NCBI GenBank assembly: GCA_916613615.1
Contig: OU744730.1
Location: forward strand, 30,006,882-30,070,881
Source: Steromphala cineraria
Lineage: Eukaryota > Mollusca > Gastropoda > Trochida > Trochidae
DNA length: 64,000 nt
Direction: 5' to 3'
Each line of letters begins with the position of its first letter. The first letter of the stretch is position 1. Positions 1-13,360 of the stretch are shown one piece after another. The notes under the pieces are model-generated. The model worked only from the letters and a program-made list of their open reading frames with translations, was not told the DNA's origin and made no database searches. The translations under genes were made by a program, and so were the position numbers.

Positions 1-9
1 ATATATTGA

Positions 10-345
10 GGTATATGTAACATGATTTCATGATATACAAACTCAGGACGAAGAAAGCACTTCATGCAACCGATATCCTCACGTGCTACCAGTTTTACTT
101 TACCATAAAAAGAACCAATGTTCAGCAAAAACGATATATTATAAGTAATGTGAAGCTAATATATATGTATTTGTTCATAATTGTTGTCCTATATTTTGAT
201 ATATATGTAACATGATTTCATGATGTACAAAACCAGGAGGAAGGAAGCAGCATACCATACAAAACAAAGAACCAATTCAGCAACAATAGTATATATGAAA
301 TAATGTGAAGCTAATATATCAACTAATTTTATCCATGGTACTAAA
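10..345. repeat. local tandem duplication, two diverged copies
   Basis: A stretch beginning with the motif taacatgatttcatgat at about 20 recurs from about 207, and the later motif aatgtgaagctaatatat (near 150 and 303) follows in the same order. The copies are offset by roughly 185 bases and have diverged by substitutions and small gaps. No coding signal is seen; the short ORFs through it are AT-rich and unlike any family I know. Confidence 0.6.
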
Positions 346-399
346 TATTGAAATGAACTTATTTGTTTCCAAAGAAAGTCAATTTCATCCAAATTAAGA

Positions 400-1010
400 T
401 TATCACGTTTCCTAACACGATATCTCTTCTTAATTTTTCTGAACCATATTCTAAAATTAAATTGTGATTATGGAGAAGCCATGATTATCTTCTTTGATAG
501 TTTACACAGGGAAATAAAATGGTTTTCCTTTGAGGCCAATTTCAGAGTTACTGTATAATGAACAAATATTTTAACTTGGATAACCTATGAGAATACTTTT
601 GTGACGTTAATTCTCTCATTCTCGATAACAACCTCTATATTAATAGAATATACAATGAATACATGAGAAAAGGACAATTTATTACAAGATGTCTACAAAG
701 GAGTAATATATATAAGCTTAGTCATATACAGTAATTACACACCAATAGAAAAGAATGATATATGATGAATATTATTACAAATAAAGATATGTCTGCAGTA
801 TTATTGTGAATAACACGAAAACAAGACCATAAATAGCTGAGATCAGGGTTATATTCACGTGTTTCGAATAACCGTTTTAATATATGATTAATAACCTTTT
901 TATATTTGTTGTGACAACAAAATGGATATTTTAAAACTAATTTTGATACATTTAAGCACTGGTATAGTAACAATTATTGGTCAACTTACAAATTGAATGA
1001 TTGTTTGTCA
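400..1010. repeat. duplicated non-coding segment, copy 1
   Basis: This segment aligns by eye with 2210-2790. Shared pieces appear in the same order: a ttttctgaaccatat motif, a run around gtgattat..gga..cat..tt.tcttctttgat, and the phrase ataaatagctga/ataaatatcttc near the end. The copies are diverged with many indels. I see no gene in it. Confidence 0.55.
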
Positions 1011-2209
1011 ATGTGTCAGTGGTCATATTCTTATAACTTAAAATATTTGCAAAACAATATGGCAGCGTAAAACAAAAGGTTAGCATAATTAAAGTCTTAT
1101 AGTTAGGTGTTTGTTGTCAGTTGATTTTTATTTGTCAGTGGATTTATTATAATAATAGTGCATATTTATGAGGCAAGCATTTCCACACAAGCAGCATGCT
1201 CAAGGCGCAACATTGAAATGTGTATGTACAGAGTTGATATGGTAATGTCTTATGAGTCGTAGAACTGAACAACGAGATATAGTTGTTACGGCTGGAATGA
1301 TTAATATTTTGCAGATAGTTTCAGATCATGGGAAAGAGTATTCCACACTTGTTCAATGTTCAAAAGATCTCTGACCAAAGCACTTCAATTTATATTATGG
1401 CACTGTCAGTAGGTTCTGATGTTGAGATCTTAGTTCTCTTGCTGAGATATATTCGGATATCAACTTTGATATGTATTCAGGTGATTGTCCATGTAGAGCT
1501 TTGTATGTTAGACATAGAATTTTGAATTGAATTTGCACTTTGAAGGGGAGCCAGTGAAGACTTTTGAAGGTCGGCGTGATATTTATCTTTTAGAGGTTAG
1601 AGTCGAAATTCTGGCTGCTGTATTCTGCACCTTTGCAGTTTGTCAAGCAGTGCTTCAGCCCAACATAGAGATGGATACAGTAGTCCAACCCACTTAGTAT
1701 CAGCGATCTGGCTAGACACTTAGCAAAGACCTTGCTGATTAAGGGACGAATGTGTCCAATTACTCGTAGGTTCAAGTAGCATATTTTGCAGACGTTGTGT
1801 TCTTTATATATTCATGAGATAACTTTGGTGAAATGAAACAGGTGTTGTGTAAACACTTGAAAGTTATTCAACGAATGTTGTGTAACCAAAACAAGTTATT
1901 CAATGATAGTAACATTATAATGCAAAAATACTTTTACAATCATCTGGTCCGGTACAATATTCAATTCATGATATCTTTTTAATTTTCATGTTTTTGTTTC
2001 AAAAAAAAATTACATCACATCAAAGAACTATGTGCAAAATAATCATTGCGAGCACAGAGGTACTTTATCAGTGTATCATTGCGTGTTGTCGCAAATCATT
2101 TGATCGTACTTTCAAAGTAACAGCAATTCCCTGTTGAAAGCAATATACAGATCACAAAACTCTCGAGTGTTTAAAATAGAAAAGATTTCAACTCAATATT
2201 TTGATCATG
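1011..2209. other. unassigned non-coding DNA
   Basis: AT-rich sequence without a recognisable gene, RNA or transposon. The ORFs here are under 70 codons and resemble no family I know. Confidence 0.5.
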
Positions 2210-2790
2210 TTTACTATCATACTATTTCTTTTTCATTTTTTCTGAACCATATATGCCAATTATAATGAATAGACTTGATAACTTCTTAATAAGAAATGTG
2301 ATTATAGGGAATCCATAATTGTCTTCTTTGATCTGTAACAAAGGAAAATAGAATGCTTTACCTCTGAGCCCAATTTCGTGAAATGATGTATAACAAATAT
2401 CTAAAACTTAGGCTATGAGAACATCATATTTGTGAACATTAATGTTCTCATTCTCGTTTATTACCTAAATATTAATAGAATATACGACGAATGCATCAAA
2501 AGGACTATTTATCATAATGTGTCAACAAAGGAATTATATAAAGGAGATCATAATGTACGGTTATTACATACTAGTAGTAAAAATGATATATCACAAATGA
2601 AGTACAAATAAGGATATTCGCAGGGGATTGTGCATGACACGAAAACGAGACGATAAATATCTTCGGAAACCATTTTTGATAATATAATTACAAACTATTG
2701 TACATATGTGATAATAGAATTTCTTTATACAGTTACTTTGAAACTAAATTGTATATGAAAGAAGGTTAAAGGAAATGAACATATCACATG
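2210..2790. repeat. duplicated non-coding segment, copy 2
   Basis: Second copy of the 400-1010 segment, same orientation, about 1.8 kb downstream. Together with the 10-345 duplication it shows that local duplication is common at the left edge of the window as well as in the 7-34 kb array. Confidence 0.55.
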
Positions 2791-3094
2791 TGTTTTTTAA
2801 ATGTCAATGATGTGTATGATTCATTGTATACATGTAGATCAAGACAGTAGGAACGAGGAATGTGAAAATCTTTTACAATTACAGATTATTCGTTGTAATA
2901 ATTATTTAAGTGATTTGTATACCTCCAGTAAGCATACATCCTGGTTATGTATTGGAAAATTGTATGTTAGCTCTTACGGTTTTAGCAGGTATGCAACCTA
3001 TATTATATTATTGTTAAACATAGTTAAGAGATTTTAAAGCTTGATATAACAAACAGATAATATTCTAATATAACTATGTTTCCTATTATAAGCT

Positions 3095-3861
3095 TTAAAG
3101 GGACAGTAGCACGTTTTTTGACAATTTTATATTTTAAAATTTTCAGTCATAATTGTAAGTTAATGTTAAATGTATTATTTTGACAGTGTCAAAAATGTCA
3201 TTACACAAGTCAATCATCCATAGTCGGAGGACAAAGTATGAAGATTCACATAAAATACATAGGCGGCCATTTTTGTGTGAACACCTTTAATTCATTTTCT
3301 GTTAGAAAAAGGAATCGCATGGCTAAACTTTACGTTCTAGTATTGTTCCTGTAAAGATCAAAGGCGCCGCCCACCCTATAAAGTATAGTTTTTGAGTGAC
3401 GTCACGAAACAATGGCCCATGACGCCAATAACAATTGACTATGACGTCACTAGGTGTGGCCCTGATCGAGGATTTTCAGTTTGCGGCCGGACATTATTTA
3501 CAAAATATGTTTATATTTGGAGTAGAAATAACTTAAAGGAGTAAAAATCGACATACTAGAAAAGTAATAGAGTAGCCCTAACCATCATGTGTTTTGCAAT
3601 AAAGTATAGTTTTGCCCTGAACTATTATAACGTCAAACCATTCGGCCTTCGGCCTCATGCTTTAACTATAATAGTTCAGGGCAAAACTATACTTTATTGC
3701 AAAACACATGATGGTTAGGGCTACTTTATTTCTTAATTAAATATTTGAATTATTACTGCTCCATTTAGTTTAAATACATTGTCTTTCAATTGGAACCATT
3801 AATTTTCATTTTCCTGACATCACCTTATATTCCCCCTAAAAACGTGCTACTGCCCCTTTAA
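3095..3861. mobile_element. TTAA-flanked MITE, copy 1, with a nested insertion
   Basis: The outer ends are inverted repeats starting AGGGGCAGTAGCACGTTTTT (AGGGACAG here) flanked by TTAA on both sides. The family has four copies in this window; intact ones are about 345-365 bp. This copy is 767 bp because about 400 bp was inserted in its middle (roughly 3332-3738), including a perfect long palindrome. TTAA target sites are typical of piggyBac-type transposition, but no transposase is present, so the superfamily is an inference. Confidence 0.8.
3571..3725. repeat. perfect palindrome, 59-bp arms
   Basis: Bases 3571-3629 are the exact reverse complement of 3667-3725 (59 of 59). The 37-base spacer contains a small GGCCTTCGGCC hairpin. 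The structure lies inside the insertion within the MITE at 3095-3861. It is probably the core of a fold-back element. Perfect arms imply recent origin or ongoing homogenisation. Confidence 0.9.
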
Positions 3862-5583
3862 GTAACAATTCTCTAACATCAGTCGATAATGGTATGGTTC
3901 TGATTCTAAGGGATAAGTAATGGTATAAACTTATCCATGTACATGTCATTCACTTTCGAACCCCAGATCAATATGCGATCAAATTAAAGAATGCACGTTC
4001 TATCTCAAGAAATGTTTAAGGTGCTTTAAAGTAACCAGAGAATGTTTCTGTTCAAGAGCTTCATGCAATCTAAAAGTATTGACACTATCAAATAAAGGTT
4101 ATCTTCTGATATATCAAACGTCTCTTTCAAAGATCAAGGCCTACTTAATCGGTGATTAGTTACTGACTTTGATTTGAAATAACTAGACTCCTAATTGACA
4201 CATTTCCTGTAAAACAGAGTTCTTGAGACGGTCATGGTAAATGGGGCCATCACCACAAGTACCTGGAATGAAACACTACACTAAAACACATTACACAGTG
4301 ATGTCTCATGAATGTTTCACCCCTTCTTCAAACAAACATTCACTATTGACGTCCACAATCATAGGATACATAAAGATTTTTTTTTTCAAAACTATGGTTC
4401 TTTTGGTTTTACAATAATTTATATCCATGCACTATTAATTCAATCAGTGGACATGATGATTTGTGAATTTCTGAAGAATCTTATTCGCTCTGTCAACGTC
4501 TTTTGAATGTCTTGCAAGTTTCATGGCATTGCTTATGCAGTCACGCACTTCTAGGACTTGTCAGTCAAAAAATGCATTAGGCTGATCACAAATGAGATAT
4601 TTGTAGAAATGCATTATGAGCCGTCATCTTTATTGGACCCACTGTGACATCTCTATGTCTGGCAAATTGCTTAACCTTTTCTTCTATGACATTTCACTTA
4701 GTATTGATAGAATGACATTTTCTATCCAAACTGACAAATCTCAATCAGCTGTCTTTGGTTACACTTTAAAATCCTAATAGGATAGAGAAGTTATATCGAG
4801 TAAAGTTTGCTTCAGGGTTCGAAGTATGCTGTCTACTGACAAGCGTTACAAAGGTTTTGTCATATTTAAAAAAAAAGATATGAACATAATATTTTCTTAC
4901 TAAACCATTTTGGGCATAATGATGTTTGAAAGCATCAATGTTGATGTATATGCATTGTTATTCACTGAATTATCATTTAAAAAGATATGAATTGAATTTA
5001 CGATATGCCATAAGAAGTAAACAAGGACTAATCCATAATTTTGTAATGCCTTTTTGATTAAACAACAGAACCATCTTCCGTGCTGTGAATTGCTGATGTA
5101 TGGACAAAACAACCTTTTTGTGTACCATAGAAGGGTTGATAATATTTTGCCTTAAAAACAACATAAATAAATATTTTCAGTTGCAAATTAATGTTGATAT
5201 AAGTTTGAGTCTACAAAAAGAAATTTGGTAAATATCTTATTTATTTATTTACATTTTTATTTATGTGAAACATTGCACAACCAGGGTATCAGGTTATTAG
5301 ATTTTGTGACTAGAAAAGTTGAAACACCACATACAATTGTTTTCATCACAGTTAATAAAGAGAGTTTGTATCTTTAAGCAATGATTAACAAAAATCAACT
5401 TCCATAATCAAGTTACAAATGTCACAAAAGCATATTCAAACCACTCACTGACTTCACGTTGCTATGGTGGCTGATTTCGGCCATTCGCACCTTTGTTATT
5501 TCGTGTTTTGAAAACCTGAGTCGAAGTAGCGCAATAGCGATGCGAAATAGCGGTAAAGCGATGCTAAGTTCTTTAACCTCGCT
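3862..5583. other. unassigned non-coding DNA
   Basis: No gene or element recognised. ORFs are short and overlap on both strands around 4900-5160. AT-rich throughout. Confidence 0.5.
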
Positions 5584-5947
5584 TTAAAGGGGCAGTAGCA
5601 CGTTTTTTGATAATTTTATATTTTAAATGTTTCACTGATAATTGTAAGTTAATGTTAAATGTATTATTTTGACAGTGTCAAACATCTCATTACACAAGCC
5701 AATCATCCGTAGTCAGAGGACAAAGTATGAAGATTTACATAAAATCCATTGGCGGTCATTTTTTTTGAACACCTTTAATTCATTTTCTGTAAGAAAAAGG
5801 CATGGCATGGCTAAACCTTACGTTATATATTTGAATTATCACTGCTTCATTTAGTTTAAATACATTGTCTTTCAATTGGAAGCATTAATTTTCATTTTCC
5901 TGACATCACCTTATATTCCTCCTAAAAACGTGCTACTGCCCCTTTAA
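5584..5947. mobile_element. TTAA-flanked MITE, copy 2 (intact length)
   Basis: A 364-bp element bounded by TTAA at 5584-5587 and 5944-5947, with inverted ends AGGGGCAGTAGCACG. Its interior matches copy 1 closely and has no insertion, so it defines the empty form of the family. The 61-codon ORF through it is incidental. Confidence 0.85.
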
Positions 5948-7169
5948 GCATACACCATATACATGTACTGTCTACAAGAAATTTAGATTAAGGATTTCAT
6001 TTGTGTTTTATCGAAAATTCGTCGAATTACCTCATAATTCAACAAAACAAGAAAAAAATGTTATAAACAACTGTGTTTAAAGAAGTCTGGAATACATGGC
6101 AACAGACCACAATTATTTTACAGTAGTTTTATCATCATTGTCTTTCTAATACAGCCTTTTCCCTATATAGGGTTGGGCGTTCAGCTTTTGCACATTGACT
6201 CACCTGCCATAGACCACTTTTCAGTCAAAAAATGAGCACACCTTTTGCGGCAGCGAAGGCCGGTAGAGAGTGTCAACAAATATGACCCCTTCCTCAAGGC
6301 CGTTCAGCATGACATGACCTTCAACTTGGGGTCACTTTGCCTGCTCACACCAACACTTTAACAGTAATTCCAAGACCCAGAAAAATGTACACACATACTA
6401 GAGAGTCAGACCTTTCATTTGCACCATCACATGTTACAATAAAGTGTCTGGAAGTATTTTTTATAAATTATCCACTAGGGACTACTTTATCTCTGAATTG
6501 CTTCCGGGTTGAGGTAAAAGTTAGTCGATGTAATTGTGGGCTGTGTCAACATAACGTGTTTCCTTTGGGTTGGGAGATCCAGCGTTAATGAACATTGCAG
6601 AAAAGTATTGCAGTTCCGTCATCAATATGTATGTTATACATCTCACCTTCCTGTAAAGTCTATAACAATCTAGAAATAACCTTGACAGCTTTACAAAACG
6701 TATGATAGTTGGCAGGATAACTCTTTAATGTAAATTCACTACAATGTTTAATTTCGTGTCTGTACTATTGATGAAAATAACAAATCAAGCATTTTTCTCG
6801 TTTATTCAAATTGAAATATTTACATGGATTAAAATATATAACTTGACTTAGCTCACCAATTCATGTTCTAAATAACAATTTTCAGAAGTTACAGTTATAG
6901 GATTCTATTGAATTTTTCTGATTGTTTTATGAGGTCAAGAAAATGAATGGGGAACTTGGATTGGTTCTCTTATAAGTGAATAATGCATTTTGTCAGGAAT
7001 AAGATATTGATGGGGAAGTCTGAATGTGTCATTGACCTGAAGAATGAATTATTGGTTCATTACCCCTTCAGTTTATTCTTGTAAAATACATATCAATATA
7101 GATATAAATCTAATAGATAAATATATATAATTATTTATATATTAACTATTAAAAGGTTTCAACATCAGT
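5948..7169. other. unassigned non-coding DNA
   Basis: No convincing gene. A slightly less AT-rich patch at about 6160-6590 carries an 83-codon ORF with no recognisable motif; I do not call it. Confidence 0.45.
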
Positions 7170-8925
7170 TAGCAAACCAACTATCAAGACCGGTCTTCTT
7201 ATCACTTTTTATTACAAGTCAAGTAATTAGGTTTTTGGCTATGCCTCAAAAGAACTGAGATAACAAAGATCCTAGACATAAAGCTCAATGGTGATGACAA
7301 ACGTTCTCGTTTAGAAGGCAATAAAACCCGATTGCCATCAGCCATGTTTAAAGATGTCTCAACCCGTGACTATTAGAGCAGAAGATGTCAGACCAGAGTG
7401 GTTCAACATATCGGTCATCTAACCTTCTGTCTCAATAGGAACCTTAATTGTTCATTTTGTCCTGATTTGTACTAGTCTTACCACTCAAACATTACAATTG
7501 TATCAACAAACAACATATGATTGAATAAGTTCAATAGATAAAAAATACTAGATTTCAGATATTTGCTGCTCAATAGAAACATAAAATCTTAACGAAATAT
7601 GTTATTCATGGATAACCAATGACAGATTACTTTTATCAGAAGATAATGCATATATAGAAGTTATGCAAAGTAAATAAGGCAAGCAATGATCTTTGCCTCC
7701 GAAATTCTGAGATAACAAAACTCCGAGACTTGTAGCTCATTGAAGATGACAAACGTTCTCGTTTAGATAGCAATAAATACCCATTTACCTTCAGCAATGT
7801 TTAACTGATGTCTAAATCAGTGGTAATAGAACAGAAGATTTCAGTCTTCAGTGGTCTTAATCACCATTAGCCGATTATCTATCTCTGTGTCTGTGCACCA
7901 CTGTTAGTTCAATCACATAGACAATAAGAAACAATTCGTACAATGGCAACAAAAATTAGAAAATGTTACTCTTGCACATGAAATGCCTTGGTAATTAACG
8001 ATGATCAGATATGTTGATCTATGAATGTGAAGTTTTCACTCACTCGTCTAGTAAACAAATCGTTTTTCCCATGTTCAACATAAATGCATACTGTATTTAA
8101 TGCAATAATGTATGTATGTTTAAGCATTATTGTATTTTTTATATACTTAGTAGTAGCGTTTTTCGCAATAGTTAAGGTATAACAAACAGTTAAACGATTA
8201 TCAACATTATCAGCATTTCATCATATTCTATTTAAGAACCTACATTTTACCTCTACTACGAACTATAAAGATTGCGTTTGTTATAGTGATTAAGTAATGA
8301 TTGCTTTCATATTGAATCGCCAAACAAGACGAGGCTACATTTGTTTTTATTAAAACAAGCAGCTGACATGGTCGTGCTATATCCCCCGCAAATTGCACAA
8401 TATGTAAAGATTTTCCTTATCATATTGCCGATTAATTTTTGTCGCACAAAATAACACAATAACCTATTCAAGATATTGAAACTTTCCTTACTTTTATCAT
8501 ATAAAACTTTGATATTTTTAAAGTATGTGAAATATGAGTTGCATTACAGCGGTCTCTGATAATTCTTCTGAATTATTACAGACATATAGATACAGGAGAT
8601 TATTTTTGGCATTGGTATAAAAGTTTATGATTGTACGCTTTTAATAATAACCAAAACTTGTCTCCTATTGACTTTATATTTTATTGATTATAATCTTTGT
8701 ACATATATAAAATATAAATCTTAAAAGTATAAACAAATTTATAGATACGTTATACTTATTCTACATCTATCATTACTTCAAGGAAAGTGTAATCACTTAT
8801 GTATTCGGGTAAACTTTTCACTTTGTCAAACCAATCAAGTTTAACCAGTTTCTGTTAAATGTATTCCAACATGAATAAGTAATGACATGCTTGTAACGTT
8901 TTAAGTGATAAAATTAGTTTTAGAA

Positions 8926-9296
8926 ACTTTAAATGGTATTTACAAACCCGTAACAAACGTTTTCCACTGTCAACATGATTATTATCAATTATGACTTTTT
9001 GCCCTGACCGTGTAAGCTTATGACATCAAGTGAGATTTCAATTAAAATAACTCAGTTATCAGAGCAATCCTTTCACAGAAAGTTGGACATTCTTGCGAAA
9101 CTTCTATTTAATTGAATTATAAGCAGGTTACACGATAACCCCGGAACCTCACAATGATTATCAAATATTGACGTAACTGGAACTGGAAGACAACCCTTTT
9201 AGCGAAAATAAAATTTCCTTGCAAGTATGCTGTCCCTTCAAGCATATTACTTTTACCGAGTCTGTCTGCAAGATAATTAGATTGCGTTTTTACTGG
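8926..9296. repeat. conserved non-coding island I, copy A
   Basis: About 370 bp that recurs almost unchanged at 15410-15773 and more diverged at 22922-23255. It contains the landmarks ctttttgccctgac, cctttcacagaaagttg and ggaactggaagacaacc. There are stops in all frames. The flanks on either side are clearly more diverged than the island. Confidence 0.75.
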
Positions 9297-12200
9297 CTAT
9301 TCTCAAGTTCTTTAAAACAAATATTAGAAATATGAAGGTTTTGTAAACCATTTTAAAGTTTTAATGATGATAGTTTATTTATATCAGAACATAAAGATCC
9401 CTTGTATTCTTTATCGATATAAAGCAATTCATACAGTTATGGTTACCTTTTCAATTTGAAACGTTTTTGCAATACAATATTATTATTTTATCATAAAGCT
9501 TAATCGGCAATATGTTCCCACTTGCATGTCACAAAACAGCACTACCAAAGTTGTCTTGGCAAATTTCGATGATGTATAAATGGGTTAAAAGTTCTGGCTT
9601 AAAGAACTATTCCTTTAAAGGAAAAAACATGTTATCTGTTCTAACATGGTATCCTTTATCCTTGAGGGAAAGGAAGGAAAAGTAATAGCATTATGAAGTG
9701 TCCATTTAAGTGAATATTAAGTGAGAAATGTTTCAGATGAATTGTCTTTCTATGGTGATTCATACATCGTTGCAAAGATTTTTCTTTCAGTCGATATTAT
9801 GTAGAATTAATTTGGTATAAACATAGTCATGAATCCATCAAAGCATATAAATATAGCAATCCGAAAGTTGCCTTGGAAAATAGTCAGGCAATCAATATAT
9901 GAGATTTCAATATTTGCTTCTGACATTCTGTTATCTTTGTTATGGTCATTGTTTAACATATACATTCAATGAAAGAACTGGTGGGAAAATATACACATAA
10001 AGAGACTAATACTTTTGATATTTACTTAAATATTTTGTTACTTGAAATAGTTTTTCGTTGATACGCTAATATCAATAGAATATGTGTAGTTCCCAAACTC
10101 ATGGTGCTCAAAAACGGATTCTCATCTGACATTTAACATTCTATTGAATATTTATGGAATCTGAAATCTTGCATCCAGAGAAAGACAGTTTGTATGGAGC
10201 TATCAATCTCAGTCACGTTTTAAGATCTTAATATTCCAATTTCGTAAGAGGATTAACAGGGGATATGCTTGCAAATGTCAAATAACATTGCAAAACAAAA
10301 CAAATTATTATCTTTGGTTTATAAATAGTGTGATTCACTCACAAAAACCTTATCTCAGCTCATATATCACTTTTAATGTCAAAGTTAGACAACTTAAGAT
10401 GTTTATTGAAATTAATGGTAGTGATCGTTTAACTAGACAGTGAGATACAAGTAGCATTTTAAGTTCTCATGATAGAATTTTATTCTTTTGGATTGAAATT
10501 TGATTTATAAGATGAAGGTAGCTTACATATCTAACAAGTATTCAGTGTAGTCCAAGAATATCTTTTTGAAAATGTGTTTCTAGTAAGTCCTTAATTTGGT
10601 AATTGTGAAATAACGATTTCAATTTTACAAAATATAAATAAGTTGGAAGGATAAATGTTTCTTTTCTTGACTTAAGATCGATTATGATCAAAATAGTTCT
10701 TACATGACAATAAAACAGATTTACAACAGCGTTAAATAAATATCTATTTAATCATGTCCATCATATTAAAAGATTACAGACTTAAAGGCTCCTAATCACC
10801 AGAGAAATAGTGGAGTCTGTGTCCTCCAATGCCCATCAATCTGATGGGTCATCTTAATGTGGCAACCATTACAAACGCAAAATGTTCACTTTACTACAAA
10901 ATATACAAAGGTGCTTTTCTATAGATGAACTTTTGTTGTTGTTATATGATAAACAATAAATACATTGAAATAAAAAAAAACTGCTTCATCTCATCCAATT
11001 TGTAAAGACCAAAAACGTTTATATTGGTTGGGCCTTATCTAGATTTCTCAAATTTATTTTACCTTATTTTGAGTTTCAAGAATACTGCTCACAACTAACA
11101 ACGTTTTAAAATGTATTTTCTAAAAAGATTTTAAGAAAAATTAAATTTCATTCTATCAATCCCTCGAAACATTTATCAGAGTATACAAAATGTCAAAAAT
11201 TCAATAACATTATTATGTAATTATGTAATTATTTATGTTAATTATTGTTTAACATGAACTTTGCTTACAAGAAATATATACTGTTTCTAAGCTTTGGCAA
11301 GACTTCCACATTTCATTTCTCCAAGTGCATTTTCTACAGTTTGGCTGTAATGTCCTCTTTTTGACAAATCATTTTGCAATTTACAAAATTTAGAAAAAAA
11401 AATCTTTGAAGTGTTGAACCTTAATAAATTATTAAACATACCACATGTCACTTGAAAAAACTAAGCCACGAGTTTTCAAATCCTATCTGTGATTCCTGGT
11501 AACAGCACTGTCGTGTACTCGATAGGGATTGGACTAACCAAGATGGCGTAAGAAACAAATCAACAAAGAGAGGTGTATGCTTTCAGTGCTTCTTTCTCCT
11601 AATTGTCGAGGTTAAGATGGTCACCTTTAACTGTGGTAATCTAGAATAGAAATTTGAATACACTCTTTTTGAATATTGGTGCACAGACTGAAAGAAATGT
11701 GTGTATTTGAGATTTCAAGCTGAAGTTTATCTCACTTTCATTTTCGATGTGTAGTGAAGACTATTAATTTAAATGCCTTGTTTCATGCCCTACACGAGTT
11801 TGAAACTAAACATATTGCTGCGCATATCAGTGTTATGATAAAGATAACTGTGCAACTGGAACTGGTTTGGTTCAGGAAATTCGAAGTTATCAACAAAATA
11901 ACAAATCAGCATGGCAGCTGAGTGGACTCGCCTATTAAGCGGCGGACACAAAAATAAGGGTAGGGAGGAGACACATTTAGATACGAAGGATTCAATAACT
12001 TGATTTATCTTTTCTTCTTTAATATTTAAGGCGTCTCCTGAAGCAATACAAACAGGCCTATAATGTAGGCGCGAAATAAAAAAATTGATTTAAAAACACA
12101 CGAGGCGTCAATATGTTAATTTTTTCATAAAAATTATTATTCTTTTTTTCTTAGCATTAGAATCTTAGATTTTGATTTATACAAGGTATCTATCTACCTT

Positions 12201-13181
12201 TATAACAAGTATACAGATGGCATCAGTAAAAGCTTCGTTGAAGCTTAATTTGTTTCCTTCCTTTGAAGTTCATTAAAAGCCCCTTCTGGGAATTTTCATG
12301 GTTTAAACCAAAACTTATCTTATAATTTTGCATGCAAAAAAACGTAATTTGAAACTTAAATAAACTCAATTAAATTATCTTCAGCTGTAAACACTTTAAA
12401 ATTTGTATTCATATATTTTTTTATAAAAACAATACAATAAGAGAGTTAATATTAACATTTGCCACGCGACCATATATTTGTGAAATCCAATACTCCCTCA
12501 AAATATAAGACATGTTCTTAATATTCCCATTTTACAAAGAGATAACTAAGGAAAACGGATGCAATTGTCAATAAACATTGCAAAACAAACCCTGAACAAG
12601 AATTGTGTGTTAATAAATAGTGTGATTAACTCTTAAGAACCTTATCTCAAGCTCGCATATCGCATTTAATGTCAAAGTGAGACAGCTTTGGAGGTTTTAT
12701 TGTAATTAATGATTGTTGTCGTAAGTCTTTATTACAGAATATTTTGTTACTCTTATGCTTTGAGTTTTATTGATAGCATTCAGCACTGAGCAACGTCGCC
12801 AACATCACTGAAAATTAGTATATTTAGGAAAATAATATAAATGTTATACATGATTCTCCAACTCAAGTCAACAGCAATGGTCAAGAAAACAAATGAACTA
12901 TGTATTCTATCAGGAATTGATGAGGAAGGCTGTATGTCAATAACCCGAAGAACTCGGGATTTAATCAACATGATAGTAACCCTACAAGATCTTCTTGTAA
13001 TGACAGAGAGTAAATTTGAAGACAAAGTAGATGTGTTTTTATCCTTTAGTTCAAAATTAAACTGTTCTGGTATGATACATATTTAAACAAGTGTATTTCC
13101 TTTACCTTTCTATCACTATCTGAATAAGACATATCAGATGAGAATAAATTGTATGTTTCATATGCATATCCATCTTCCTAC

Positions 13182-13360
13182 GCAGAGCCTAAAACGCCAG
13201 TTTCCGAACTGTCATTTTATGCCTTGCTGCAGAGCCTTTACTTGTTTTGTGCTGCTATAGTGCCCCTACATACTAGAGAGCAAGCACAGAAAACTCAAGG
13301 TAATGCAGCAAGGTATAAAACTGACAGTAAGTTGGAAACTGGCGTTTTAGGTTTTGCTGC
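13182..13360. repeat. 180-bp imperfect palindrome (fold-back element)
   Basis: The arm at 13182-13231 (landmark cctaaaacgccagtttcc) pairs with the reverse complement of 13304-13360. The inner 70 bases also pair imperfectly, so almost the whole segment folds into one long hairpin. The 77-codon ORF through it follows from the inverted structure and I do not call it as a gene. It may be a fold-back MITE or a hairpin-RNA source. Confidence 0.75.

Noticed and set aside
12780..13086. Overlapping 81-codon ORFs on both strands
   Set aside because: Open on both strands by chance, no motif, and no equivalent in the related blocks.
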